DNA of 33,612 nucleotides from Bacillota bacterium (GTDB lineage Bacteria; Bacillota; Clostridia; Peptostreptococcales; Acidaminobacteraceae): assembly GCA_020161295.1 (NCBI GenBank), contig JAIUOA010000023.1:1-33612 (forward strand), given 5' to 3'. A program made the position numbers and the translations under genes. Shown one piece after another: positions 26,242-33,612 of the stretch. The number at the start of each line of letters is the position of its first letter. Positions within the stretch are counted from its first letter, which is position 1. The notes beneath the pieces are model-generated. The model searched no databases, was not told the origin of the DNA, and saw only the letters and a list, made by a program, of their open reading frames with translations.

Positions 26242-27749
26242 ACCGTCCGGGGCCTTCGGATTTAGACTGATACATGGCCTCGTCAGCACGCTTGAGCGCC
26301 TCCTGGAAATCCTTATCTGAGGGTTTAAAGAATGCACAGCCGATGGAAACTGTCGGTTTTATGGTAGATGTTCCTGATTTGAGATTAATGGTTGAGACTT
26401 GGTCTGTCACCTTATGGCAGACCACCTCAGCCATTTCCTTTTGCAGACCTGTAAAGATGATGACGAACTCGTCACCCCCCCCACCTGATATAGGTGTCTG
26501 TGCTACGAATCAGGATCTGTAAAGACCTCGACACGGCGATGAGCGTTTCATCCCCGAAATCGTGACCGTAGGTGTCGTTAATTTTCTTAAACCGATCGAT
26601 ATCGAACATCATGATCATGGTGCTGTGCCCATGCTTCTTAAAATCTTCGAACAGCTCTGTCATCAGAGACGTTCCATATCTGCGATTAAATACTCCGGTA
26701 AGGGCGTCGCGGTTCGCTTCATCCTCTAGTCGGCTTTTCGCCATGAGATACGACTTGCGTTCGATACTGATTTGCACGCCGAATCCCAGTAGCACCACGA
26801 TGGTGAAAAACAGAATCAGACCGATGATAAGCCTAGATGCCAGTGCCCGGCTTTCAGCATTCGTCTTATCTGTAAATGCCTGTAGGTCATCTAGGTACAT
26901 GCCCATGCCGATCGCCCAGTTATAAGGTTCATAAAGCTTTGAGTAGGAAAGCTTCTTTGCCACCTCTTCACTATCAAGCTTCTTAAAATAATACATATTA
27001 TAAACTTCACCCTGTGCCTTTAGCCCGATAAGCTCCGCCAGGTATAGCTTTTCACCCTTTTCATCTGTCATCTCAGTGGAGAGCAGCATTCCCTCTGTCT
27101 CCGGAAGGTTAGGGTGGATTACGCGGAACGCATAGCCGTCGCCACCCTCGAAGTTGGTAATCTCGTTCACCCAAATATAGCCACCCTCGCTAAAGGACAT
27201 CTGATGTACACGGTCGTGAATCAAATTTTTCACTTCAGTATCGATGAGCTCTTGATCAATCCCGATCAATAGCTGTAAATCGCCTAACTCGATAATCTCA
27301 CATACAGCAAGCTCACTCTCGACACATTCAACCGTCGCTTCCCAATTGATTTCATCGATGGCGTTTGGATTATAGACCGCTTCATCACTGACGGTATCCC
27401 ACATGATCACGGTCCATGTTTCGGTGGTCGCCTGCTGATCAAAATACTCCGAAACGATGTTCACATAAGAATCCTTCGGCATATCGGCCATGCCATCGAA
27501 CCGCGCACTGGTTTCCGCCACCAGAGCAGCATAATAATCCCGGCGGTCCGACCTCAGCGCATCGATGTCCACGATGAGGTTATTCACCGTATCTTTCAAA
27601 AACGCCTTCTTCGTCTCCTGGATGCTCAGTAGCGTCTGCTGTTTATAAATCTCTTCGAGCCGTGCCGCTGATACCATAAACGTCACCCCGATGATCACAC
27701 AGATGATGATCATGAGCGCGAGTGTATAAATCCGATATTTGCCTTTCAT
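26222..27749 (-). pseudogene. Cache-GGDEF gene frameshifted in a poly-G tract at the GGDEF motif
   Basis: From 27749 the frame encodes TM1 (~8-28), an extracellular Cache domain (~35-300; EGGYIWVNEI, YEPYNWAIGMGMYLDD), TM2 (~312-332) and a GGDEF domain up to RWGG, then TGA at 26474-26472 after 425 residues. The cause is eight G's (26482-26475 on the minus strand): with seven, the frame reads RWGGDEFVIIF and continues through MAEVVCHK...SIGCAFF to a natural stop at 26222 (about 508 residues). Everything else is well conserved, so this is either a recent single-base change, a reversible slippage switch, or a sequencing error. As written, the product lacks the DEF residues and cannot be a cyclase. 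The gene overlaps the DUF1653 gene tail to tail. Confidence 0.9.
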
Positions 27750-27925
27750 CTAAATGCCCCCTGTGTGACAGACTACCATGTTACGAAAATAGTTTATAGT
27801 GATATATACCCAGAAAACTCATCGTAAAATAGTTTTAATTATACATTCTAATTTATTCTTCTTACGAAGTTGCAAAATTTGTAAAAATTCAGTCATTTCA
27901 TGCCACGAAGCCCTGCACCGTATGG

Positions 27926-27931
27926 TATAAT
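27926..27931 (+). promoter_or_regulatory. Extended -10 promoter element
   Basis: TGGTATAAT: a perfect TATAAT at 27926-27931 with a TGN extension. No convincing -35 at 17 bases. It would give a ~175-base RNA ending at the terminator at 28083. Confidence 0.5.
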
Positions 27932-28007
27932 AATCTAAAGAATGACCGAGCATCCAGATTTGGAAGCGCTGGTAATTCAAAATAAATACATAGGTTAGGG
28001 GAATGGC

Positions 28008-28106
28008 ATGGCGAACATTTTCACATTAACCGGCGCAGCACCTAAAGGGGAAATACATACCAAACGACAAATGCATAAAAAGAGCCTTTATCCTAAGAGA
28101 GGATAA
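28008..28106 (+). CDS. Possible small protein or gene remnant (32 residues)
   Basis: An ATG at 28008 lies 5 bases after AGGGGA (27997-28002), a good ribosome site. The frame reads MANIFTLTGAAPKGE, continues basic and His/Lys-rich and ends at 28106 inside the terminator stem. I do not recognise it. It may be a real small protein, the leftover 5' end of a larger gene lost when the AT-rich island to the right was acquired, or a leader peptide. The rest of the 27750-28152 gap is AT-rich and shows only the promoter element and terminator. Confidence 0.4.
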   Translation: MANIFTLTGAAPKGEIHTKRQMHKKSLYPKRG

Positions 28107-28115
28107 GGGCTTTTT
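28083..28115 (+). terminator. Terminator ahead of the Nudix/helicase cluster
   Basis: AGCCTTTATCC (28083-28093) pairs with GGATAAGGGCT (28101-28111), with one T-G wobble, followed by TTTT. It isolates the cluster from upstream transcription. Confidence 0.82.
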
Positions 28116-28152
28116 GTGCGTGTTGAGTATGAATCCATAAATGAGGTTTATT

Positions 28153-28560
28153 ATGAAAAAGATCGAAGTTGTAGCAGCAGTATTAAAGCAAAATTCCGAA
28201 GTTCTATGCTTACAAAGAGGTTTTAGTAAGCTTGACTATATTTCACATAAATTTGAGTTTCCAGGCGGTAAGGTTGAAGAAAATGAGGATTTTAAAAAAG
28301 CGTTAGGTCGTGAGCTTTTGGAAGAAATGAATATTTGTGTTCATGAGGATCAAATGTCATATTTAATGACCGTGAATCATCAATACCCTGATTTCTTTAT
28401 CAAGATGCATGCATACGTATGCGATGTTGAGAACATTGAATATGCGCTTAATGAGCATGTTGATGCTGTATGGTCGAACGCTGAAAGCATAGATGCACTT
28501 GATTGGGCAGCTGCAGATATACCAATTGTTGATAGACTTAAGTCTGAGAGGTTAATATGA
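28153..28560 (+). CDS. Nudix hydrolase, MutT-like (deoxy)nucleotide pyrophosphohydrolase
   Basis: The product has 135 residues. The Nudix box is G39-x5-E45-x7-R53-E54-L-x-E57-E58 (FPGGKVEENEDFKKALGREL, then LEE); the Gly expected shortly after is Asn. The FPGGK entry and length fit MutT/CTP-type pyrophosphohydrolases that remove damaged or unusual nucleotides. I chose ATG 28153 because GAGG at 28143-28146 sits 6 bases upstream and itself overlaps an earlier ATG (28141). The stop overlaps the helicase start (ATGA), so the two proteins are translationally coupled and probably work together. It is the first gene of the AT-rich nuclease/helicase cluster. Confidence 0.92.
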   Translation: MKKIEVVAAVLKQNSEVLCLQRGFSKLDYISHKFEFPGGKVEENEDFKKALGRELLEEMNICVHEDQMSYLMTVNHQYPDFFIKMHAYVCDVENIEYALNEHVDAVWSNAESIDALDWAAADIPIVDRLKSERLI

Positions 28561-31481
28561 GCTTTACTAAGAATCTTGCACGTGGAATCTTCAATGGATA
28601 TATTGATGATGATATAAAGGCTTCTGAAAATTTCAAACCGCGATTAATTGTTAATGATATAGAACGAGGCGAAAAGGTTCTAACATCTATTAGTGATGAG
28701 CTAAAAAATTGCGATGAGTTTTTGTTTTCCGTTGCGTTTGTAACCAATGGCGGGATTTCTGCGCTTATAAACACATTTGAATGGTTAGAAGCTAAAAATA
28801 TCAAAGGAACGATAATTGCGTCACAATATCAGAATTTTTCACAGCCAATAGCGCTTAGACGTCTTTTAGCCTTTAAGAACATTGAGCTTCGTATCGTCCC
28901 TGATCGAAAGTTTCACATGCATGCAAAGGCTTATATTTTTAGAAAAGAAGATGAGTATAGCTTAATCGTCGGAAGTAGCAACCTTACAAATGATGCATTA
29001 TGCATCAATCAAGAGTGGAATATTAAGGTCTCATCGACTGCGGAAGGCTCTATTATTAAGCAAGCACTTATTGAGTTTGATTATTTCAGAAAGATCTCAG
29101 TTTTAGTTGATGATAACTGGCTGGCTTCCTATGAAAAGGTATATGCGTTTGAGAAAAAGAAGAAAGCCGCCATAGAAGAAATACAGGATTTAGAGGAAAT
29201 TGAGCTACATACCGTCATGCCAAATTCGATGCAAACTGTTGCCTTAGATAAGCTTCATGCAACACGTGAGATGGGGAATAAACGCGCTTTGGTGATTTCT
29301 GCCACTGGTACTGGTAAAACCTATTTGTCTGCCTTTGACGTCAAAGCATTTAATCCAAAAAGGTTCCTTTTTGTAGTACATAGAGAATTGATTGCATCAG
29401 ATGCATTAAAGAGCTTTCAAAAGGTGATTGGTAGAAGCAAGAAAATGGGAATACTAGGTGGAAAACACAGAGCAATAGATGCAGATTATGTATTTTCTAC
29501 GATCCAAAGTATTTCCAAGGATGACGTTTTAAATAAGTTTTCAAAGGATTCATTTGATTATATCGTGATAGACGAGGTTCATCGAGCGGGTGCAAGCTCC
29601 TATCAAAAAATTCTCGATTATTTTGAACCCAAATTTCTATTAGGCATGTCTGCAACACCGGATCGTACAGATGGATATGATGTTTATGCTCTATTCAATC
29701 ATAATATTGCATATGAAATCAGATTAAATGAAGCCATGAAGGAAAATATGGTATGTCCCTTCCATTACTATGGGATATCAGATATTACTGTGAATGGTTT
29801 AGTCATAGACGATAAAACGGATTTCAGACTACTAGAAACGGATGAACGTGTAGAAAATATCCTTCAGAAGTCTTCATTTTATGGATATAGTGGAGAGCGC
29901 GTTAAGGGCCTGATTTTTTGCAGTAGAAATACTGAAGCGGATGCACTTTCTAAAAAGTTTAATGAGCGAGGATTACGGACCGTGAGCCTTTCAGGGTCAG
30001 ATGGCTTTGAAGCAAGAGAAGCTGCCATCAGTAGACTAGAGCAAAAAGAAGCTGAGAATGCACTGGATTATATCTTTACAGTCGATATCTTTAATGAAGG
30101 GGTCGATATTCCAGCGATCAATCAAGTCATCATGCTGCGTCCAACTCAGTCAGCAATCGTTTTTGTTCAGCAGCTGGGTAGAGGACTACGCCATGATCAA
30201 GAAAAAGAATACGTCATCGTACTTGATTTTATCGGAAATTATGAGAAGAACTTTTTTATCCCAATGGCGCTATCAGGTGATAAGAGCTATAACAAAGACA
30301 ACCTGAGACGATTTGTCATCGAAGGAAATCGAGTGATTCCTGGTTGTTCAACGGTTAACTTCGACGAGATTACAAAGAAGAAGATATTTGCCGCTATAGA
30401 TCGAGCTAACTTTAATGAAATCGGAACGATTAAAGAAAGCTACCAATCACTTAAAAATATGCTGGGTCGAATCCCGACGCTGTTTGATTTTGATGACTAT
30501 GGCTCAATTGATCCTATGAGATTTTCTGAAAATGCGTCACTTGGCTCTTATCACAAGTTTTTGCTAAAATACGAGCCTACTTATAAGTATGAGTTCGATG
30601 AAGTTAAGGAAGAGATCATTGATTTTATATCAAGAAAGCTCGTAAATGGAAAAAGGCCACATGAACTATTACTGTTAAAGCTAATACTTGAAAAACAGGA
30701 TGATTTATTTAATTTGTTAGAAAGTGAGTTAAATGCACTTTATCAAATTAAGCTCAGTACGTTATCAAAGGAATCAATCATTAATGTCATTACGAATAAT
30801 TTTGCTGCGGGTGCTGCGAAGAACACCTATAAGAACACGGTATTAATAGAGCAAGTAGTGAGCGTTGATGATTTCAATTATAAGACCAGTGAATCGTTTA
30901 AAGCGCACTTATTAGACCCCAATTTTAAAGCTGTCATTTCTGAGATGGTTAACTACGGACTTAAGCGATATGAAGCGCTATATTCATCGAGATATCAAGA
31001 CACGCAGCTTCAACTTTATCAAAAGTATACCTATGAGGATGTATGTCGTCTTTTAAACTGGGAGAAAAACGAAGTACCTCTCAATATTGGTGGTTACAAG
31101 TTCGACAAGCGAACAAAGACATTTCCTGTTTTCATCAACTATCATAAGGATGACACCGTGAATGCCACGATTAAATACGAAGACCGATTTGTTTCTCCGA
31201 AGGAGATCATCGCCATCTCTAAATCTGGACGTTCTAAGAGTTCTGAGGATGTCATGACGATCTACAATGCAAAGCAATTAGGCGTGAGCATCCATCTGTT
31301 TGTTAGAAAAAACAAGGACGATAAGATTTCGAAGGAGTTCTATTATTTAGGAATGATTGAAGCTGTTGGTCAACCCAAAGAGTTTACCATGGAAGGAACA
31401 GATAAAGGAGCAGTCGAAATCGTCTATCGTCTAGATACATCTGTTCGTAAGGATATTTATGATTATTTTATGGTGGAATAA
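28557..31481 (+). CDS. PLD-nuclease/SF2 helicase/DUF3427 protein
   Basis: The product has 974 residues. N-terminal PLD-like nuclease (~30-185): HAK at 122-124 followed by GSSNLT at 139-144, an HKD-type half-site; one motif implies dimer formation. SF2 helicase of the SSL2/XPB-like group: Walker A ATGTGKT (249-255), DEVH box (339-342), SAT (365-367) and motif VI QQLGRGLRH (538-546). The C-terminal ~370 residues match the DUF3427 layout that follows such helicases (from recall), ending in a domain rich in KDDTVNATIKYEDRF-like strands. Coupled to the Nudix gene by ATGA overlap. Proteins of this build are often found in defence islands; function is inferred as nucleic-acid unwinding plus cleavage. 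Confidence 0.92.
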   Translation: MSFTKNLARGIFNGYIDDDIKASENFKPRLIVNDIERGEKVLTSISDELKNCDEFLFSVAFVTNGGISALINTFEWLEAKNIKGTIIASQYQNFSQPIALRRLLAFKNIELRIVPDRKFHMHAKAYIFRKEDEYSLIVGSSNLTNDALCINQEWNIKVSSTAEGSIIKQALIEFDYFRKISVLVDDNWLASYEKVYAFEKKKKAAIEEIQDLEEIELHTVMPNSMQTVALDKLHATREMGNKRALVISATGTGKTYLSAFDVKAFNPKRFLFVVHRELIASDALKSFQKVIGRSKKMGILGGKHRAIDADYVFSTIQSISKDDVLNKFSKDSFDYIVIDEVHRAGASSYQKILDYFEPKFLLGMSATPDRTDGYDVYALFNHNIAYEIRLNEAMKENMVCPFHYYGISDITVNGLVIDDKTDFRLLETDERVENILQKSSFYGYSGERVKGLIFCSRNTEADALSKKFNERGLRTVSLSGSDGFEAREAAISRLEQKEAENALDYIFTVDIFNEGVDIPAINQVIMLRPTQSAIVFVQQLGRGLRHDQEKEYVIVLDFIGNYEKNFFIPMALSGDKSYNKDNLRRFVIEGNRVIPGCSTVNFDEITKKKIFAAIDRANFNEIGTIKESYQSLKNMLGRIPTLFDFDDYGSIDPMRFSENASLGSYHKFLLKYEPTYKYEFDEVKEEIIDFISRKLVNGKRPHELLLLKLILEKQDDLFNLLESELNALYQIKLSTLSKESIINVITNNFAAGAAKNTYKNTVLIEQVVSVDDFNYKTSESFKAHLLDPNFKAVISEMVNYGLKRYEALYSSRYQDTQLQLYQKYTYEDVCRLLNWEKNEVPLNIGGYKFDKRTKTFPVFINYHKDDTVNATIKYEDRFVSPKEIIAISKSGRSKSSEDVMTIYNAKQLGVSIHLFVRKNKDDKISKEFYYLGMIEAVGQPKEFTMEGTDKGAVEIVYRLDTSVRKDIYDYFMVE

Positions 31482-31500
31482 ATAATTTTAAGGGTGGCAT

Positions 31501-32316
31501 ATGTGGAATCATGCAATACATGAGATGAAAAAGAGTGGCAAGGATATTTATGGTCCTGAATCATTTTTAGGATACTGTGCCAAACATGATATTACCTCAA
31601 AAGGAACAGCAAACCACATTTCAATCGATTACTATGAGAAGCTTTCAAAAGAGCTTAAATCAGAGAACCTTGTGGTACTAAGGTTAGGGTCAAATGAAAA
31701 AAAATCAGGTACTAATTTCATGTTAGTGAAGTATAATCACCCAGAGGATTATTTCTTTTTTGACAAAGACATATTTGATAAACCTATAGAAAACTTCACT
31801 CCAGATCCAGCAGTTAGAAATGCTTTGGAGATTCTAAAACTATTTAACAATTACTCGGAAATGATGTTAGTCAGTTATTTGTTGTCAAGTGGCGTATTAT
31901 CAGAGGTATTAGGACTCGATAAAAGTCAAATTTACTATACACCTTTGACAGGACGTAATGTTTTCACTTTTGACTTTTATCCTTATCCAGGATCTGAGTT
32001 AGTTGTTCATCAAAGTGGACAAGTGGAAATTGATGCCGTATTTACAGGGGCTAGAAATGGAAAACCTGTAATCGTAGTAGCTGAAGCAAAGGCAGACAGT
32101 CCGAAATACGCGTCTTTAGCAAATCACAAGTTGTTTTATGCGCATAAGAGTATTCAGAGTATATTAAAAGAGGAGTATGAAATTATTCCTGTTTACCTTA
32201 AGTTGGGAGTTGTTGAAAACATATTGACTACCAAAGTGGCAGTTTGCAAAGATGTTGATGGATGTTTGGCGAATTTTGAGATGGAAAAGACATCGATTGT
32301 TATAATGGATATTTAA
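31501..32316 (+). CDS. Putative PD-(D/E)XK-type nuclease-like protein
   Basis: This 271-residue soluble protein does not belong to a named family I recognise. Its C-terminal half holds D178 in VEIDAVF and, 17 residues on, E195-A-K197 in VVVAEAKAD, flanked by predicted strands: the D...ExK arrangement of PD-(D/E)XK nucleases. A Glu (E176) precedes the Asp, as in several restriction enzymes. The N-terminal half is mixed alpha/beta with a winged-helix-like stretch. It starts 19 bases after the helicase gene (AAGGGTGG ribosome site), so it belongs to the same operon. It may be a restriction-like endonuclease partner of the helicase; this is inference from motif and context. Confidence 0.7.
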   Translation: MWNHAIHEMKKSGKDIYGPESFLGYCAKHDITSKGTANHISIDYYEKLSKELKSENLVVLRLGSNEKKSGTNFMLVKYNHPEDYFFFDKDIFDKPIENFTPDPAVRNALEILKLFNNYSEMMLVSYLLSSGVLSEVLGLDKSQIYYTPLTGRNVFTFDFYPYPGSELVVHQSGQVEIDAVFTGARNGKPVIVVAEAKADSPKYASLANHKLFYAHKSIQSILKEEYEIIPVYLKLGVVENILTTKVAVCKDVDGCLANFEMEKTSIVIMDI

Positions 32317-32478
32317 TAAGTATAGTGTTTTATACAAAATCTTTAACTAATATTCAAGGATGTAGCGTTATGAGTTAAGTAAAAATATTTTAGTAATTTC
32401 AATATTTATATTTGTCTTTAGGAGTTAGGATATAGTCTTTGTTGTTACCTAGTCCCAGTTTGTTTATGAGGTGAAAAA

Positions 32479-33525
32479 ATGTCAATTAGATTGTGGCCAA
32501 AAGAATATGAACGAAAAGATCATATTACAAAGGCCGAAAAAGCGATATTGCGAAATGCTGCACGAAATTTCAAGAGTGGCCATATTGTTGTTGGTATCGA
32601 CCCAGTGGGTATGAGTTCTGCTACTGTAAAAATGGGTATGTACATTTCTCCAAAGGAGGGGCTTGTCACATTTTCATTCTATCCAAATAGGATTTCTCCT
32701 TCTAGTATTGATGCTTATAAGATGTATGTTGATATGGTTGAAGAGAAGATTTATACTCGACTACTGGATTCAAAAATTCTCATAGCTCGTAACGATAAAT
32801 ATAAAATACTAAAATTTCCTTACAAGCACATTATCATTTTCGCGGATGAGAAAGTTGGAAAAGTTTTGGCCTCTGAAGAGCAATTAAAGCGACTTGAAAA
32901 TTATGCTACTTTTGATTTTTTCAGGCCGATAACGTCTGTGGGGAATGAAAAGACCATAGCTCAACTAGGAATTTTTGCCGGAGTACGTAAACCTTATGAT
33001 AGTACATTTTCTCAACTGAATGACATAGAATGTCGTGCAATTTTTGAGCGTTTAGCTCCAGAGTATATTATCATTATGAATGAAACTGAAAATGTTAGAA
33101 TTGAAGAAAATAAAGAAATGATTACAGTACGTGATTTACATATTACAGGCAAAGAACTTGAATACAAGACTTTCTTTCTAGATGAGTATCAAGCGGCGCA
33201 AATCAATGATATGGGTACTGGTCATAGAGTAATTCTTGCAAATCCTGGTGCTGGCAAGAGTGTTTTACTTCTCTCCAAGGCGTTCAAGTATTCAAGTTTG
33301 TTTAAAGACTCAAAAGTATTATTAACCTGTTATAATAATAATCTCGCTGATTCATATAACTTCAAGAGGGCATGTGCAAACTTTGGAGGGAATAATAATC
33401 TTTTTATTATGACATTTCACAAGTTAGTTAAGAAAATCTACGATGAATATCTTCATATTAGAACCGAATCAAATATCGTAAATGAAGTAGAAATTCGTAA
33501 ATGTATTGTGGATGGGCTACACTAA
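32479..33525 (+). pseudogene. SF1 (UvrD-like) helicase, C-terminal part removed by an IS insertion
   Basis: Only 348 residues remain. Residues ~1-230 are an unassigned N-terminal domain (DIxAYKMYVDMVEEKIY, FPYKHIIIFADEK; NERD-like in general feel, unproven). Then a UvrD-type start: LDEYQAAQINDMG (Q-motif region) and Walker A ANPGAGKS (~253-260), followed by motif Ia (VLLTCYNNNLADS). The frame ends one codon into the IS repeat: the last two codons (His, stop) are supplied by the IS end at 33519. Motifs II-VI (DEXQ and later) are missing. A ~160-base AT-rich gap (32317-32478) separates it from the nuclease-like gene, with GAGGTGA as ribosome site. It may be a fourth member of the cluster or a separate gene. 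Confidence 0.85.
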
Positions 33526-33612
33526 GTTAGACAGATTTCTTAAGGTCATATAAAATAAAACCATAAGAAAAGGAGAAAGCTATGTCTAATTCAAAACGTG
33601 ATCGAAGAATTT
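33519..33612 (+). mobile_element. Left end of an IS3-family insertion sequence (truncated by window end)
   Basis: The 28 bases 33519-33546 are the inverse of 90-117 at the left edge (24 of 28 identical), identifying the other terminal repeat of the same IS type. A ribosome site and an OrfA start follow. The insertion interrupts the SF1 helicase gene. Both partial copies point the same way. Flanking bases of the two copies do not match as a target duplication, so they look like independent insertions. Confidence 0.82.
33582..33612 (+). CDS. IS3-family OrfA, N-terminal fragment
   Basis: ATG 33582 follows AGGAGA (33571-33576). The first ten residues are MSNSKRDRRI, basic as expected at the start of an OrfA helix-turn-helix protein. 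Position 36 bases inside the IS tip fits an IS3-type orfA. The rest lies outside the window. Confidence 0.65.
   Translation, partial: MSNSKRDRRI

Noticed and set aside
27750..27925. Regulatory RNA in the AT-rich gap upstream of the frameshifted GGDEF gene
   Set aside because: No stable stem or known riboswitch pattern could be drawn there.
1..33612. The whole window as an IS-flanked composite transposon
   Set aside because: It contains ordinary housekeeping and signalling genes over 33 kb, no shared target duplication is visible at the edges, and contig breaks at IS repeats explain the ends more simply.

Overview
The window looks like a low-to-mid GC Firmicute, most probably an anaerobic Clostridia-type bacterium. 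The reasons are strong AGGAGG-type ribosome binding sites, a c-di-GMP-II riboswitch, a dockerin-tailed secreted protein, a TrkH/split-TrkA potassium system and a dense set of chemoreceptors and GGDEF proteins. I cannot name a genus. The window starts in the 3' end and finishes in the 5' end of IS3-family insertion sequences with matching terminal repeats, so it may be a contig bounded by two copies of one IS.

Layout. 1-117: IS right end. 221-3205: an overlapping operon for a TPR protein, two TrkA-like (RCK) subunits and a TrkH-type K+ channel subunit. 3348-5658: a two-gene ABC exporter. 5785-20713: a signal-transduction block with a membrane GGDEF protein (-), three methyl-accepting chemotaxis proteins (+,+,-), a 7TM-GGDEF-hemerythrin fusion (-), a receiver protein with a DUF2294/MpsC-like tail (+), a c-di-GMP-II riboswitch with terminator ahead of a secreted dockerin protein (+), and a 7TM-PAS-GGDEF-EAL protein (+). 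20714-21087: intergenic repeats and a bidirectional terminator. 21088-22656: SelO/YdiU pseudokinase AMPylator (-). 22753-25971: an autoregulated-looking TetR gene and a CbiMN-Q-O (Ni/Co ECF) importer. 25996-26241: a DUF1653 protein. 26222-27749: a Cache-GGDEF gene broken by one extra G in a poly-G run exactly at the GGDEF motif. 27750-28152: a short transcript unit with a 32-codon ORF and terminator. 28153-33525: a visibly more AT-rich nuclease/helicase cluster (Nudix; PLD-SF2 helicase-DUF3427; PD-(D/E)XK-like protein; SF1 helicase cut off by an IS).

How the genes fit together. Four GGDEF genes (one also EAL, one currently frameshifted) make or break c-di-GMP within about 22 kb, and a c-di-GMP-II aptamer in the same block is wired so that ligand binding should prevent termination ahead of the dockerin protein. 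Oxygen or redox (hemerythrin), unknown 7TM/Cache ligands and chemotaxis signals therefore probably converge on motility versus surface or secreted protein output. The right-hand cluster resembles a phage-defence or DNA-processing island, and its last gene is disrupted by the IS. No tRNA, rRNA or CRISPR array was found.
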